From NCBI RefSeq assembly GCF_000092285.1, contig NC_014100.1, positions 1,364,001 to 1,428,000 of the forward strand: a stretch of 64,000 bases of DNA, written 5' to 3'. Position numbers and translations under genes: made by a program. This document shows, piece after piece, positions 8,480-20,709 of this stretch. Position 1 is the first letter of the stretch; each line of letters starts with the position of its first letter. Source of the stretch: Caulobacter segnis ATCC 21756 (GTDB taxonomy: Bacteria; Pseudomonadota; Alphaproteobacteria; Caulobacterales; Caulobacteraceae). The notes beneath the pieces were generated by a model that did no database searches, had not been told where the DNA came from, and worked only from the letters and a program-made list of their open reading frames with translations.

Positions 8480-9253
8480 CTATCGGATCGGCTGGATGAA
8501 GCGATCCCACTGAAGGTTCAGCCAGGTCCAGGGCTTGTACGCCGCCGCCGCCGGTTTCCATGAGGTCAGCACCAGCTCGGCCTTTCCGACGATGTTCTCG
8601 GCCGGCAGCAGGCCGACGCCCAGTTCGCGGGGCCAGCGGCTGTCGAGCGAGTTGTCGCGATTGTCGCCCATCATGAAGTAGCGCCCCTCGGGCACGACAT
8701 AGATGTCGGTGTCGTCGCCTGCCTGCCCGGTCCCGCCGTCATAGGTGACGTACGACCGCCCGTCGGGCTGGCGCTCGCGGACCTCCAGCACTTGGCGATA
8801 CGGATCGTCGTGGTCCTGGACGATGGTCATGGGCGTCTGGGACAGAGGCGTGTCGTTGACCAACACCTGGCCGCCGCGCACCTGGATCCGATCGCCGGGC
8901 AGGCCGATCACGCGCTTGATCCAGGTCTGGCTGGGATCGCGGGGCAGACGAAACACCACCACGTCCCCGCGCTTGGGCGCCCTGCCCAGGACGCGTCCGG
9001 CCGGCAGGGGCGGATTGAACGGCAGGGAGGCTCGGCTCCAGCCATAGGCGAACTTTGAAACGATGATGTAGTCGCCGACCACCAGCCCCGGCTCCATCGA
9101 CGAGGACGGGATCGTGAAGGGCTGGAACAGCACGACGCGGAACGCCAGGGCGATCGCCAGGCCGGCGACGACGGTGCGTATGAGCTCCGCGACCTCGGAC
9201 TTGGCGGAGCGCGAGGCGGAGGACGGGGAGGGGGAAGCGAGCGTATCGGTCAT
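8480..9253 (-). CDS. lepB: Signal peptidase I
   Basis: 257 residues. It cleaves signal peptides from Sec- and Tat-exported proteins on the periplasmic face of the inner membrane. An N-terminal membrane helix (about residues 24-44) is followed by box B IPSSSMEPGL with the nucleophile Ser52, box C/D KRGDVVVF and WIKRVIGLPGD with general base Lys113, and box E MGDNRDNSLDSR. Length and motif spacing are normal for Gram-negative enzymes with a single N-terminal anchor. The usual partners lepA, rnc and era are not adjacent here, so this may be a second or relocated copy. A pair of direct repeats lies upstream at 9294-9328. Confidence 0.93.
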   Translation of the reverse strand: MTDTLASPSPSSASRSAKSEVAELIRTVVAGLAIALAFRVVLFQPFTIPSSSMEPGLVVGDYIIVSKFAYGWSRASLPFNPPLPAGRVLGRAPKRGDVVVFRLPRDPSQTWIKRVIGLPGDRIQVRGGQVLVNDTPLSQTPMTIVQDHDDPYRQVLEVRERQPDGRSYVTYDGGTGQAGDDTDIYVVPEGRYFMMGDNRDNSLDSRWPRELGVGLLPAENIVGKAELVLTSWKPAAAAYKPWTWLNLQWDRFIQPIR

Positions 9254-9293
9254 GCGGCGATGAAGGCCTCGCTGTGTCTTCCTCGCCAGCGCG

Positions 9294-9328
9294 ATCGTGT
9301 CCGGACGCGCCGCAAATCGTGTCCGGAC
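9294..9328. promoter_or_regulatory. Direct repeat with palindromic cores upstream of lepB
   Basis: The 13-mer ATCGTGTCCGGAC occurs at 9294-9306 and 9316-9328, 22 bp apart (two helical turns). Each copy contains the palindrome GTCCGGAC. Helically phased repeats 41 bp from the lepB start look like paired sites for a dimeric regulator. Confidence 0.4.
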
Positions 9329-9330
9329 AA

Positions 9331-9360
9331 AAGAAAAGGCCGGGCGACGCGCGCCCGGCC
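9331..9360 (-). terminator. Terminator of the TonB receptor gene
   Basis: Read leftwards, an 8-bp stem GGCCGGGC/GCCCGGCC with a 7-base loop runs into TTTTCTTTT. It lies 47 bases past the receptor stop codon. Confidence 0.85.
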
Positions 9361-9406
9361 CAAGTCATAGAGGGGAGGAAGATCGGGAGCCGAAGCCCCC
9401 GAAAGA

Positions 9407-11716
9407 TCAGAAGCGCTTCTTCACCGACAGGTAGACCTGACGCGGCGGGGCCGGCAGGACGGTCATGGCCTCGCCGTTCGGATCGCTGTTGACGAAGCCG
9501 CCCGAACCGATGGTCGAGATGTAGTCCTTGTCGGTCAGGTTGGTGACGTTGACCTGGACTTCCAGGCCCTTGCCCCAGCCCTCTTCGGCGAAGCGATAGC
9601 CGAGGGTCAGGTCGGCCACGGTCGTCGAGGGCGCTTGGCCGCCGATGTTCTCGTAGGTGTAGTAGCGCTTGTCGGTATAGGCGACGCCCAGCTTGCCGAA
9701 GAAGCCGGCCTGGTCGAACGCGATCTCGCCCTTGAAGATGTTCTTGGGCGTGTTGACGACGGTCTTGCCCTTGGTGCGGACCGTGACCTTGCCGGTCCCG
9801 TCGACCACGTCGTCCTCGTACTTGGAGTCGTTGTAGGTGTAGGCGCCGTACAGGCTCCAGGCGTCGGTCAGGCGGTAGGTGCCGGCCAGTTCGACGCCCT
9901 TGGTCTCGACCGAGCCCACGTTCGACAGCAGGGCCGGCAGGCCCAGGATCGGCGAGGCCGTGTTGGCGGCCAGCAGGCGGTTGTCGAAGGCGACGTGATA
10001 GACGGCGGCGACGCCTTGGAAGCGTTCCGTCCGATAGCGACCGCCCAGCTCGAAGGTCTTGGAGCTTTCCGGCTTCAGCGTCTTGGCGACGTAGTCGACG
10101 ACGGCCTGGTTTTGCGAGCCGAACGGACCCGCCGTGGCGGCGGAGACGAACGCGCCCATGTTCTCGGTATAGCCGCCGAACACCTCGAAGTCGGGCGAAA
10201 CTTCATAGACGAAGCCGACCTGCGGCAGGAAGTTGTCCTTGCTCTCGATTTCGCCCGACAGCGGGTTGCCGGTCACGGTCTGGACGTTGTTGGTGACCTT
10301 GATCGCCTTGAAGCCGAAATTGACCTTGAAGGCGTCGGTCACCGTCCACTCGTCCTCGATGTGGCCGGTGGTGGTCTTGGTCTCGAAGCGGTACTGCCAC
10401 TGGGTGAAGAACGGGTTCGACTGGAAGTCCAGCGGATCGCGCGACGGCGCGGCCGCCGTCTCGGCGTAGAAGCGGCGCGCCTGGTTGAAGTGGTTCACTT
10501 CATGCCAGAAACCGCCGCTCAGACGGTGAGCGCCCAGGTCCACCGTCAGGCCCGCGGTCAGGCCGCCGCGGTCGATGTCATACTCGGTGGTGCGGATCGA
10601 CAGCGGCGCGGCGGTCGAGCCGGCGGTCCCGAAGCCGGGGCTGGCCAGGTACGGCGTGTACCACAGGCCCTGGCCCTTGTTCTTGTGCTGGTAGGCCGTG
10701 GCGTCCAGCTTCACGCGCTCGGTGATGTCGAGGTTCAGCGACGCGCCGTAGAGGTCGTCGTCACGAACACCGGCGCCGGCGTAGTAGGCGTCGTCCACCG
10801 TCGCGAACGGCGCGGGCAGGGCGGTCCCGGTCTGGTAGGCGCGCGCCGCGGCGACGGCCAAAGCCCAGTTCGGCTGGGTGTTGTCCCAGTCGCGGCCCAG
10901 GCGCTTGATCATCGCGAAGGACATGTCCTGGTAGTCCTGCTCGCGACGTTCCGAGCGGTGGTAGAAGCCGGTCAGGTCGCCGCGCTCGCCCAGCGGCATC
11001 ACCAGCTTGGCGTCGTACTGGCGCTGCTTCTGCTCGCCGCCGCCCTTCCACTTGTCGGCCTTCTGGTCGGCGACCGAGACGTAGCCGCGCAGGCCGCCCA
11101 GCTGCTCGATGGCGCCGCTCTCGAAGCGGGCGAACACGCGGTGCATGTTGTCCGAGCCGCCGGTCAGGTCGAGCTCGCCGCCCAGGGTCTCCTGCGGATC
11201 GCGCGAGAAGAACTGCAGCGTGCCGCCCAGGTTCGAGGTCGAGGCCGTGCCCAGCGCGCCCGCGCCTTGGGCCAGCTCGACTCGGCTGATGTTCTCCGAG
11301 GCGACGGCGCGGCTGATATGCAGGCCGTTGTGGTTGCCGTAGCTCATGTCGCCCAGCGGCACGCCGTCGAGCGTGAAGCCCAGCTGGTTCTGGTTGAAGC
11401 CACGGATCGAGATGCGGGTCGACCACTCGTAGGCGCCGAAGGCGTCGGCCGACTGGAAGGTGACGCCCGGCAGCTTGTCGATCGCCTTCAGCGCGCTGGT
11501 GCCGGCGGCCTGAAGGCCGATGGCGTCGCTGTTCAGGGTCTGGATCTGCCGGCTTTGGCCCTGGCCGATGATGATCAGCGCGTCGACTTCGGAAGTGTCG
11601 GCGGGCGCGGCGGCGGCCGGGGCGGCGGCGTCGACCTTGTCGTCGGCGAAGGCGGGCGCGGCGGCCATGACGAGCGCCAGCGCGGCGGCGCCCAGAAGCA
11701 TCTGGTTCTTTTTCAT
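9407..11716 (-). CDS. TonB-dependent outer-membrane receptor
   Basis: 769 residues. The ATG at 11716 is preceded by AAGGGGAT and begins a signal peptide ([24 protein letters not shown]). A plug domain follows (about residues 50-170: [33 protein letters not shown]), then a long beta-barrel that ends in the terminal Phe (VYLSVKKRF) needed for BAM insertion. It imports a scarce ligand across the outer membrane using TonB/ExbBD energy. No FecR/sigma extension is present at the N-terminus. The ligand is unclear: no siderophore or sugar genes adjoin it, though Caulobacter uses many such receptors for sugars. It is monocistronic, with its own terminator. Confidence 0.92.
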   Translation of the reverse strand: MKKNQMLLGAAALALVMAAAPAFADDKVDAAAPAAAAPADTSEVDALIIIGQGQSRQIQTLNSDAIGLQAAGTSALKAIDKLPGVTFQSADAFGAYEWSTRISIRGFNQNQLGFTLDGVPLGDMSYGNHNGLHISRAVASENISRVELAQGAGALGTASTSNLGGTLQFFSRDPQETLGGELDLTGGSDNMHRVFARFESGAIEQLGGLRGYVSVADQKADKWKGGGEQKQRQYDAKLVMPLGERGDLTGFYHRSERREQDYQDMSFAMIKRLGRDWDNTQPNWALAVAAARAYQTGTALPAPFATVDDAYYAGAGVRDDDLYGASLNLDITERVKLDATAYQHKNKGQGLWYTPYLASPGFGTAGSTAAPLSIRTTEYDIDRGGLTAGLTVDLGAHRLSGGFWHEVNHFNQARRFYAETAAAPSRDPLDFQSNPFFTQWQYRFETKTTTGHIEDEWTVTDAFKVNFGFKAIKVTNNVQTVTGNPLSGEIESKDNFLPQVGFVYEVSPDFEVFGGYTENMGAFVSAATAGPFGSQNQAVVDYVAKTLKPESSKTFELGGRYRTERFQGVAAVYHVAFDNRLLAANTASPILGLPALLSNVGSVETKGVELAGTYRLTDAWSLYGAYTYNDSKYEDDVVDGTGKVTVRTKGKTVVNTPKNIFKGEIAFDQAGFFGKLGVAYTDKRYYTYENIGGQAPSTTVADLTLGYRFAEEGWGKGLEVQVNVTNLTDKDYISTIGSGGFVNSDPNGEAMTVLPAPPRQVYLSVKKRF

Positions 11717-11945
11717 TGTCAGAATCCCCTTGTCCGATGCGGAGCAGCGTCGGCTGGGGGGATCGGCTAACAGTGGTCGGCGACGGGCGAACGACGGTTC
11801 GGTGTCGGATACTCGACAGCCGTGCGACGGAACGGTGAAGCTTGGGGGCAGGGGAATTCCCCGGCCGCGATTGCGCGAAGCGGCCCGGACCGCTATTTCA
11901 GCGGCCAATCCCCGAAACCCTCGTCCAGCGAGAACCCGAGCCCTC

Positions 11946-13613
<1,668 letters not shown>

Positions 13614-13639
13614 AGCGAGTTTTCGAAACAAAATCTAGG

Positions 13640-13668
13640 GCCGCGGGCTAGCCCCGCGGCGTTTTCTT
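13640..13668 (+). terminator. Terminator of ettA
   Basis: An 8-bp stem GCCGCGGG/CCCGCGGC with a 5-base loop is followed by GTTTTCTT, 26 bases after the ettA stop. Confidence 0.85.
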
Positions 13669-13804
13669 ATTCGGCCCTGGTTCGGCCCTGGATGTTGTCA
13701 CGATGGTTTCGTTGACCTGCCCTAAGGCCTTCTCCTAGGCTGAGTCCTGACCTTAAGGTTGAGGCTTGATTGGGACGCGTCTCGTCCCCGGGGGAGATCG
13801 TGTC

Positions 13805-16800
13805 GTGTCAGTGCTTGCAGATCCTAAAGCCGTTCAGGTCATTACAACCGGCGCGCTACGGGACGTGGCCGCCAGCGCCAGTGGCGCAACGATCTACGTC
13901 TCCAACGGCGAGGGGTGGGTCACGGCGTTCAATGTGACGACGGGCGACGTCACGGGGCGGTGGAAGGTCGGGGCGAACCTTTCGGGCATGGATGTCTCGC
14001 CGGACGGTCGCTACCTTGTCGTTGGCGAGGCGCAGACCAGTAACGGCGCGGCCGTGGTTCATCGCCTGGATCTGACGACCGGCGAAATAAAGGACTTCTC
14101 CTTCGTCGTCGGTCTATCGGCGAGCGGCTTCTACGACGTGGCTTGGGGCAAGGACGGCACGGTCCTGGTCACCCAGTACGCCTATCTGACCCAGGGCGCG
14201 CTGTGGACGTTGGACACGACGACAGGTCAGTTCTCGAAGGTCAGCGGCGACATCAGTCAGGGCGGCGTCCTTTCGGTCTCCGAGGATCGGAGCAAGATCC
14301 TCTACGGGTCTGACAGCGCGCAGGGCGGGTCGCTCTATGTCTATGACGTGACGACCAAGACGACGGCGACGATCCCGAACAACACCAACTATTACAACAG
14401 CGGCTATCAGGCCATCTCGGGCGCGGGTCAGATGCTGGCCCAAGCCCTATACGGCGCGGTCCGGATCTATGACTTCAGCAATAAGCTCGTCGCCGACCTA
14501 ACGGCGCTCCACCCTGAAATCAAGTTCGTCACGGCCGGGGTCGAATTCAGTGCTGATGGCTCCAAGCTTTACGTGCTCGACACCCAACAGGACCGCATCC
14601 TGCAGATGTCGACCCGCGATTGGGCCATCGAGCGTTCGATCCGCCTGGGGGCTGAGGTCGGCGACAACTATGTGGGTTCTGGGGCCTATGGCGACCGGCT
14701 GACCCTGTCGGCGGATGGCAACTATCTGGTGGTGTTCTCTGGCTCGACCGTGACGTCCGTCAACGTGAAGCTTGCTTGGGACCCAGGCACCGACAAGGCC
14801 GACGTTCTGACCGGCGACGCCGGGGCCAACATCATCTACGGTTTCGGCGGCAACGACGTCATCGACGGCGGCGCGGGGAACGACAGCCTCTACGGCGATG
14901 CGGGCGACGATACCCTCATCGGCGGCTTGGGCGATGATTACCTGGACGGCGGCTACGGGATCGACACGGCCGACTACAGCGGCGCCACCGGCGCGATCAA
15001 CGTCGGGCTGGGCTACTACAGCCAGGACGCGGGCGTGATGGGCCGCGACTCGCTGATCTCGATCGAGAACATCAAGGGATCGGCGTTCGCAGACTGGATC
15101 GCCGGCACCGACGGCGTGAACGTGATCACCGGCGGCGCCGGCGATGACACGATCAATGGCCGTGGCGGCGATGACGTTTTGCGCGGCGAGGCCGGCGACG
15201 ACATTCTGATCGGCGGCGCCGGGGCCGACACTATCGACGGCGGCGATGGCAACGACATCTTGGCCTTCGATGATATCTACACCAGCATTCAGGTCGATCT
15301 TGGCAAGGCGGGTCCCCAGAATACCCGTGGTGACGGGGTCGACACCCTGATCAGCATCGAGGGCGTTAAAGGGACGGGCTATCGAGATATTCTGGTCGGC
15401 TCGGACGGCGCGAACACGTTCGAGGGACGCGGCGGCGATGACATTATCGATGGCAAGGGCGGGATCGACACCGCGGTCTACGACGGGAATTCAACCGACT
15501 ACACGTGGACGCACAACGCCAACGGCTCGTGGACCGTAAGAGACTCCCGCGCCAATTGGACCGGTACAGACACGCTGCTGAACGTCGAGATTCTCAAGTT
15601 CAAGGACAAGAGCGTCACGCTGTCGTCCGATACGACCGCCACCGTCGGCGACGTCTATCGGCCCGATGTGGTCCAGCGCCTCGCGACGAGCAGCAGCTTT
15701 GGCTTCGACGCCACGATCAGCATCGATGGTAAGACGATCTTCTCGGCTTCGTCCGGCGGCTATGTGGACGCTTTCGACGTCGCCAGCGGCGATCTGAAAG
15801 GGCGCTGGAAATTGGGCGAGACGGCGGGCGCCCTGGACGTCTCGCCCGATGGCCGATACCTGTTCGCGGTCGGCGAGGTCAAGGAAAGCAATTCCGACCC
15901 GAACGCCTACCAGGGCATCGCCACGCTTCACCGCCTTGACCTCGTGACGGGGGCGGTGGCGGATTACACCTTGCCGGTGTCGGGAAACTTGCGAGGCTTC
16001 CAGGACGTCGCCGTAGGCGCCAACGGCGTCGTTCTTCTGACCCAAGCCGCCACCACGGGGGCGACCGCTCTGTGGACTCTGGATGTCTCGACGGGGCAAT
16101 TCACCGATTCGCCCGGCTACGGCTCTAGCGGCGCGCTGACCGTCTCGGCGGACCGATCCAAGATCCTGTTCGTCCCCGGATCCATCGATAGCGCGCCGAT
16201 GTACGTCTACGACGTCGCCTCCGCGTCGCTCACGCAAAAGGTCTTCGGGGGCTTCTTCAACGCGGGCATCCAGGCGATTTCGGCCACAGCGAGGCTGATG
16301 ACGATGGCCGGTTACAATCAGGCTCGCGTGTTCGACCTGAACGGCAACTTCATCGTCGATCTGGCCGCGGTCCACCCCGAACTGAGCAAGTCGATCCAGG
16401 GCCTGGCCTTCAGCGCCGACGGTTCCAAGCTCTTCGTGGTCGACAAGGACATGAGCCGCATTCTTCAGCTGTCGACCAAGGACTGGTCGATCGAGCGAGG
16501 CGTCGCCATCCCTTACGAAAAGGGCGTCATCGAGTGGAATACACCCGTCACATCGATCGGGGACCGCATAACGCTGTCGTCGGACGGGCGCTATATGCTG
16601 TTGCTTCCCGGCTCGACGGTTGTGTCGATCGACCTGCAGGCCAACTGGGTTTCGGGGTCCGACAAGGCCGACGTCGTCACGGGCGACGACAGCGCCAACA
16701 CCATTTTCGGATTCTCCGGCAACGACGTCATCGATGGAGGCAAAGGCGATGACATACTCTATGGCGACGGCGGCGATGACCGCCTGATCGGCGGCGAAGG

Positions 16801-18250
16801 GAACGACACGTTCCATGGCGGCGATGGCGTAGACACCGTCGATTACAGCACCGCGGCGGCGGCCGTGACGATCGATCTGACCCGCAGTTCGTCCCAGCAG
16901 GACACGCGAGGCGCGGGCCTCGACACCATCTGGTACGACATCGAGAATCTCATCGGCTCGAGGTTCGACGACACGCTGCGGGGCGGCTACACGGCGAACA
17001 CGCTGAACGGCGGCGCCGGCGACGACACGATCTACGGAGGCGGCGGCAGCGACATCCTGCAGGGCGGCGCCGGGAACGACGTGCTGAACGGCGAGGCGGA
17101 CGACGACAGCTATGACGGCGGCGACGGCTTCGACACTGTAACTTACGAGAGCGCCTCCTCAGGCGTCACGGTCGACCTGACCAAGATCGGACCGCAGAAC
17201 ACCCGCGGCGGCGGCGTCGAGACACTGGCCAACATCGAGTCTCTGAAGGGCTCGGCCTTTGCCGATACGCTGACCGGCGACGACGGTGCCAATACGCTGA
17301 ACGGCGGGGCGGGGGCCGACTCCCTGTCCGGCGGAGGCGGCGATGATCTGCTGATCGGCGGCGCGGGCGACGATACGCTGGATGGCGGCGCGGGCGCGGA
17401 TACGGTGCGCTACTACGGATGGGCTAACGATTATTCCGTGGTCACCAACACCGACGGCTCGGTGACCGTGACAGACCTGCGTGGCGGATCGCCGGATGGA
17501 GTCGATCGGCTGATCGGCCTCGAAAAGATCATTTTCCGACCAGAGCCGACCGCAGGCGAGTTGAACTATGAGTTGTCCTCCATCCTGAGGGGGTCAAGCT
17601 ATGACCCCAAGATCACGGCGCTTGCCGCAAGCATTTCGAGTGACTGGGCCGCCGGAAAGCTCACTCTCGATCAGGTCACGGCAGAAGTGGTCAAGGCGGC
17701 GGGCGCCACCACGTCTGTCGCAACCCTGGCCTATGAGTTCTTCACGGGTAAGATCCCGGGGCGAGCCGGCGTCGATTATCTCGTCTCGACCTACGGCGGG
17801 AACGTCAACAATCTCAACAGCGCCTATTACCAGTCGTTCAATCTGGAGAACCGCTACATCAACTTCGCGGTGAACCTGGGGAAGGTGGGCGAGGGCAAGG
17901 ATGCGTTTGCGGCCAAGTACGGAGCGCTGACGCTCTTCGACGCGACGCGCGAGGCCTACAAGACCATTTTCGGCGCGGCGCCGACCGACGCCAAGATCCA
18001 CGCCATGATCGACAGCCGGGTCGACTATTTCGCGGCCTATGGCGGCGACGGCGCGAATGGGATCGGGACCAAGGCGGCGATGGTCGGCTGGCTTCTCGCC
18101 GAGGCGCAGAAGGCCGACCTCGGCGTCATGGTGAGATCCAACGACGCCTGGCTCACCGATCTCGCCGACGGCTCGGCGCCGTTCGCGATCGATATCCTTG
18201 ATCCCGCCAAGGGCTACTACAAGGCCGACTTCGTCTTCGGCGGAACATGA
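13805..18250 (+). CDS. Giant beta-propeller/RTX surface protein with RsaA-like C-terminal anchor
   Basis: 1481 residues from a GTG that follows GGGGGAGA by 7 bases. It has no Sec signal, as expected of a type I secretion substrate. Order: propeller 1 (about 1-335), RTX block 1 of calcium-binding GGxGxDxxx nonapeptides (about 340-555), propeller 2 (about 610-950), RTX block 2 (about 955-1200), then a helical domain (about 1250-1481). The two halves are clearly a duplication: compare the two openings, [20 protein letters not shown] and [20 protein letters not shown]. The last domain ([37 protein letters not shown]) resembles my recollection of the RsaA N-terminal LPS-binding domain (YQFFTGVAPSAAGLDFLV, AYYSKFAQENRFINFSINL). 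It is probably secreted by the S-layer type I system and held on the cell surface. No transporter genes adjoin it. Confidence 0.85.
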   Translation: MSVLADPKAVQVITTGALRDVAASASGATIYVSNGEGWVTAFNVTTGDVTGRWKVGANLSGMDVSPDGRYLVVGEAQTSNGAAVVHRLDLTTGEIKDFSFVVGLSASGFYDVAWGKDGTVLVTQYAYLTQGALWTLDTTTGQFSKVSGDISQGGVLSVSEDRSKILYGSDSAQGGSLYVYDVTTKTTATIPNNTNYYNSGYQAISGAGQMLAQALYGAVRIYDFSNKLVADLTALHPEIKFVTAGVEFSADGSKLYVLDTQQDRILQMSTRDWAIERSIRLGAEVGDNYVGSGAYGDRLTLSADGNYLVVFSGSTVTSVNVKLAWDPGTDKADVLTGDAGANIIYGFGGNDVIDGGAGNDSLYGDAGDDTLIGGLGDDYLDGGYGIDTADYSGATGAINVGLGYYSQDAGVMGRDSLISIENIKGSAFADWIAGTDGVNVITGGAGDDTINGRGGDDVLRGEAGDDILIGGAGADTIDGGDGNDILAFDDIYTSIQVDLGKAGPQNTRGDGVDTLISIEGVKGTGYRDILVGSDGANTFEGRGGDDIIDGKGGIDTAVYDGNSTDYTWTHNANGSWTVRDSRANWTGTDTLLNVEILKFKDKSVTLSSDTTATVGDVYRPDVVQRLATSSSFGFDATISIDGKTIFSASSGGYVDAFDVASGDLKGRWKLGETAGALDVSPDGRYLFAVGEVKESNSDPNAYQGIATLHRLDLVTGAVADYTLPVSGNLRGFQDVAVGANGVVLLTQAATTGATALWTLDVSTGQFTDSPGYGSSGALTVSADRSKILFVPGSIDSAPMYVYDVASASLTQKVFGGFFNAGIQAISATARLMTMAGYNQARVFDLNGNFIVDLAAVHPELSKSIQGLAFSADGSKLFVVDKDMSRILQLSTKDWSIERGVAIPYEKGVIEWNTPVTSIGDRITLSSDGRYMLLLPGSTVVSIDLQANWVSGSDKADVVTGDDSANTIFGFSGNDVIDGGKGDDILYGDGGDDRLIGGEGNDTFHGGDGVDTVDYSTAAAAVTIDLTRSSSQQDTRGAGLDTIWYDIENLIGSRFDDTLRGGYTANTLNGGAGDDTIYGGGGSDILQGGAGNDVLNGEADDDSYDGGDGFDTVTYESASSGVTVDLTKIGPQNTRGGGVETLANIESLKGSAFADTLTGDDGANTLNGGAGADSLSGGGGDDLLIGGAGDDTLDGGAGADTVRYYGWANDYSVVTNTDGSVTVTDLRGGSPDGVDRLIGLEKIIFRPEPTAGELNYELSSILRGSSYDPKITALAASISSDWAAGKLTLDQVTAEVVKAAGATTSVATLAYEFFTGKIPGRAGVDYLVSTYGGNVNNLNSAYYQSFNLENRYINFAVNLGKVGEGKDAFAAKYGALTLFDATREAYKTIFGAAPTDAKIHAMIDSRVDYFAAYGGDGANGIGTKAAMVGWLLAEAQKADLGVMVRSNDAWLTDLADGSAPFAIDILDPAKGYYKADFVFGGT

Positions 18251-18255
18251 CGGCC

Positions 18256-18276
18256 GGGACGGCCATCGGCCGTCCC
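18256..18276. terminator. Stem-loop between convergent genes
   Basis: A perfect 9-bp stem GGGACGGCC/GGCCGTCCC with loop ATC lies 6 bases past the RTX gene stop and just before the end of the convergent gene. There is no U-run; it may act as a bidirectional transcript end or stabiliser. Confidence 0.4.
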
Positions 18277-18287
18277 GACGCAACGGC

Positions 18288-18758
18288 TTACTTGGGCTCG
18301 ATCGGCGACGTGGTCGACGAGGTCATGGGATCGGTCGGCGTCGCCGGTGTGGGCAGGGTCGAGCCGTTCGGCTGCGTCCCGCCATCGGTCGGCGGCGTCG
18401 AGGGCATGCTCGATCCGGACATCGGCGGGTTCACCGACGCGCCCATGGAGCTCGACGAAGAGCCCATGGTTCCCATCGACGACGAGTCCGTCGAGGAGCC
18501 GCTCATGGCGCCGCTGTTCATGGCCGGTGCGGTCGCCGAGGTGTCGGTCGACATGCCGGTCTGCGCGGTCGACGATCCCGCCCACCAGTCCTTCGTGGCG
18601 CGCGCCTTGGGCGAGGCCTTCGTATAGGCGTTGAGCTGCGAGTAGGGGATCGGCTGCTTGGGGCCGGCCGTGACGGACGACTTGGACTGGGCGAGGGCTG
18701 CGCCGCCGCCGAGCAACATCGAGAGCGCCGCTGTCGCGGCGAGCGTCTTGGTCAACAT
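18288..18758 (-). CDS. Secreted Ser/Thr/Met/Pro-rich low-complexity protein
   Basis: 156 residues with a good signal peptide ending ALAQ (MLTKTLAATAALSMLLGGGAALAQ, given here only by its ends in meaning: charged N-region, hydrophobic core). After a short ordered stretch (PIPYSQLNAYTKASPKAR, DWWAG) the rest is disordered, with runs of Ser, Thr, Met, Gly and Pro such as MGTMGSSSSSMGAS. It probably resides in the periplasm or envelope. No enzymatic motif is visible. It is convergent with the RTX gene, with 37 bases between stops. Function is unknown. Confidence 0.7.
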   Translation of the reverse strand: MLTKTLAATAALSMLLGGGAALAQSKSSVTAGPKQPIPYSQLNAYTKASPKARATKDWWAGSSTAQTGMSTDTSATAPAMNSGAMSGSSTDSSSMGTMGSSSSSMGASVNPPMSGSSMPSTPPTDGGTQPNGSTLPTPATPTDPMTSSTTSPIEPK

Positions 18759-18978
18759 CGTGGATTCTCCGGGGTCTGGGACGACGCCTTGGAGCGCCAA
18801 GCATGCAAACGCCTGACGCGCGCGCGTGTTCACAGCCTGGCCATAAGGGCGAAACGCCAAGGTCAGGCTTGTCACCGCCTCGTGATCCGGCTTCCCTGGC
18901 GAGGGCGCCACAAGCCGCTTAGCTCTGGCTTGAAGCGAGAAAGCCGTTAGCCTCGCGACGCGTCTGATGGAGGAAACG

Positions 18979-19944
18979 ATGCCCGACAGCGGCAAGCCGA
19001 TCGACAAGCCCCACGTCCTGCTGTCGCACGAGATGCTGATGCCGCTGCAGCCGCTGCTGGAGGGCGCCTACGTGGTGCACCGCCTGTGGGACTACCCGGA
19101 CCGGCTGGCCTTCCTGGAGGGGCCGGGCCTTGGCGTGAAGGCGATCGTCCACGCGGGTGAGATGCCTCTGAGTCCGGACATGCTCTCGGAAATGCCGCAA
19201 CTGGGCCTGATCGCCTGTGTCAGCGTGGGTTACGACGGCGTGGACGTGCCCTGGTGCAAGGCGCACGGCATCGCCGTGACCCACTCGACCGGTCTCAACG
19301 CCGCGGACGTCGCCGACCACGCCGTGGGCCTGGTGCTGGCCGCCTGGCGCGGGATCGTCGAGGGCGACCGGCGGATCCGCGCCGGCCATTGGAGCCACGC
19401 CGAACGCATGGCGCCGCGCCACGGCCTGCGCGGCCGCAAGGCGGGGATCGTCGGCTTGGGGCATATCGGCGAGGCCGTCGCCCGACGGCTCTCGGCCTTC
19501 GAGATGAAGATCGCCTGGTGGGGGCCGCGCGCCAAGGACAGCGACTACCGCCGCGCCGACAGCCTGATGGCCCTGGCGCGCGAGAGCGACGTGCTGGTCG
19601 TCTGCGCGCGGCCGGACTCCGAGAACCGTCATATGATCGACCAGGCCGTGATCGAGGCTGTTGGCGCGCAGGGACTGATCGTCAATGTCGCGCGCGGCGC
19701 GCTGATCGACGAGGACGCCCTGATCGCGGCGCTGAAATCCGGCGCCCTGGGCATGGCCGCGCTGGATGTCTTCGAGCACGAGCCGACGCCGGCCGCGCGC
19801 TGGGAAGGCGTCCCGCACGTGGTGCTGACGCCGCACACGGCCGGCGCGACGCTGGACAGCATCCCGGCCATGGTCAACCTGACCCTGGAAAACCTGCGCC
19901 GCTATTTCCACGGCGAGCCGCTGGCGACGCCGGTGGCGGCCTAG
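18979..19944 (+). CDS. D-isomer-specific 2-hydroxyacid dehydrogenase
   Basis: 321 residues. The NAD(P)-binding Rossmann motif GLGHIGEAVARRL lies near residue 159. The catalytic set is visible: Arg in NVARGALIDEDAL, Glu in DVFEHEP, and His in LTPHTAGAT. The family reduces glyoxylate, hydroxypyruvate or related 2-oxoacids to D-hydroxyacids. An in-frame ATG at 18967 exists, but the GGAGGAAA ribosome site lies between it and the ATG at 18979, so the latter is chosen. It is monocistronic and the specific substrate is not evident. Confidence 0.9.
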   Translation: MPDSGKPIDKPHVLLSHEMLMPLQPLLEGAYVVHRLWDYPDRLAFLEGPGLGVKAIVHAGEMPLSPDMLSEMPQLGLIACVSVGYDGVDVPWCKAHGIAVTHSTGLNAADVADHAVGLVLAAWRGIVEGDRRIRAGHWSHAERMAPRHGLRGRKAGIVGLGHIGEAVARRLSAFEMKIAWWGPRAKDSDYRRADSLMALARESDVLVVCARPDSENRHMIDQAVIEAVGAQGLIVNVARGALIDEDALIAALKSGALGMAALDVFEHEPTPAARWEGVPHVVLTPHTAGATLDSIPAMVNLTLENLRRYFHGEPLATPVAA

Positions 19945-20022
19945 GGGGGGCTTAACCTTGTTTGGTCAGGTCTGCTTAACGCTTCCAACCCAGGTTGCTG
20001 CGAAGCACCAAGGGAAGCCGCC

Positions 20023-20226
20023 ATGCAGGTCTCGGCCGTCAACGTCGCCAGCTATACGCCCAGGGCGAAGCCCGCCACGGACTCCAGTCCGCCTCCGGCG
20101 CCTGTCGCGGATTTGACTCAGTTGGCGGTGGCGCAGACGAACGTCAAAATGGCGGCGGCGGCAGGCGCGGCTCTTGGCCAGGTCACTGCCGAACTCAGCG
20201 GAACACTGGTCAACATCTCGGCCTGA
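20023..20226 (+). CDS. Small hypothetical protein
   Basis: 67 residues (MQVSAVNVASYTPRAKPATD... VADLTQLAVAQTNVKMAAAAGAALGQVTAE). An AAGGGAAG ribosome site precedes the ATG. The N-terminus is Pro-rich and flexible and the C-terminal half is a single Ala-rich helix. Such short helical proteins starting MQVSAV occur among putative motility-associated families, but I cannot confirm membership. It has no signal peptide and no obvious operon partner. Confidence 0.5.
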   Translation: MQVSAVNVASYTPRAKPATDSSPPPAPVADLTQLAVAQTNVKMAAAAGAALGQVTAELSGTLVNISA

Positions 20227-20317
20227 GGCCCAGGCTGCCTCCGCGCGCTCCGCAAAGGATCGCCAACGCGCCAGCCCCTGATAGGGTGTGGATGGGCAAG
20301 CGTGGAGAAATCGACCG

Positions 20318-20692
20318 ATGGCCAAGGTTCTCGGATTGGGCGGGGTGTTCTTCAAGGCCGAGGATCCCAAGGCCGTACGAGACTGGTACGCGCGTGTGCT
20401 GGGGTTCGAGGTTCACGACTGGGGCGGCGCGCTGTTCGAAGCGCCCAAGGGCAGCCAGGCGACCTGGTCGCCGTTCGCCGCCGACACCGACTATTTCGCG
20501 CCGTCCGCCTCGCCGTTCATGATCAATTTCATTGTCGATGATATTGATGGCGTTCTCGCGCGCGCCGCCGCCGAGGGTGTCGAGCCGTTGGGCCGGCAGG
20601 ACGAAGGCTATGGGCGGTTCGCCTGGCTGATGGACCCGGCCGGGGTGAAAATCGAGCTTTGGGAGGCCGCCAAGGCCGAGCCAGGGGCATAA
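20318..20692 (+). CDS. VOC (glyoxalase/bleomycin-resistance) family protein
   Basis: 124 residues with two beta-alpha-beta-beta-beta repeats: LGGVFFKAEDPKAVRDWYARVLGF and, later, INFIVDDIDGVLARAAAEGV followed by DPAGVKIELWE. Candidate metal ligands are the Glu of ELWE and residues of the first strand. The superfamily includes glyoxalase I, dioxygenases and resistance proteins; the function here is unassigned. ATG at 20318 is preceded by GGAGAA. It lies just before the methionine cluster but is separated from it by an operator-like palindrome, so it is probably not part of that operon. Confidence 0.85.
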   Translation: MAKVLGLGGVFFKAEDPKAVRDWYARVLGFEVHDWGGALFEAPKGSQATWSPFAADTDYFAPSASPFMINFIVDDIDGVLARAAAEGVEPLGRQDEGYGRFAWLMDPAGVKIELWEAAKAEPGA

Positions 20693-20709
20693 ATTCCTCT
20701 TGCCAAAAC

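Noticed and set aside
11851..11862. Palindrome GGGGAATTCCCC upstream of ettA as an operator
   Set aside because: A single 12-bp palindrome without a second copy or a known regulator is not enough evidence in such GC-rich DNA.
19960..19980. Sigma-54 or CtrA promoter before the 67-residue gene
   Set aside because: The GG/GC spacing is two bases short for sigma-54, and the two TTAA boxes are 20 bases apart instead of 7.
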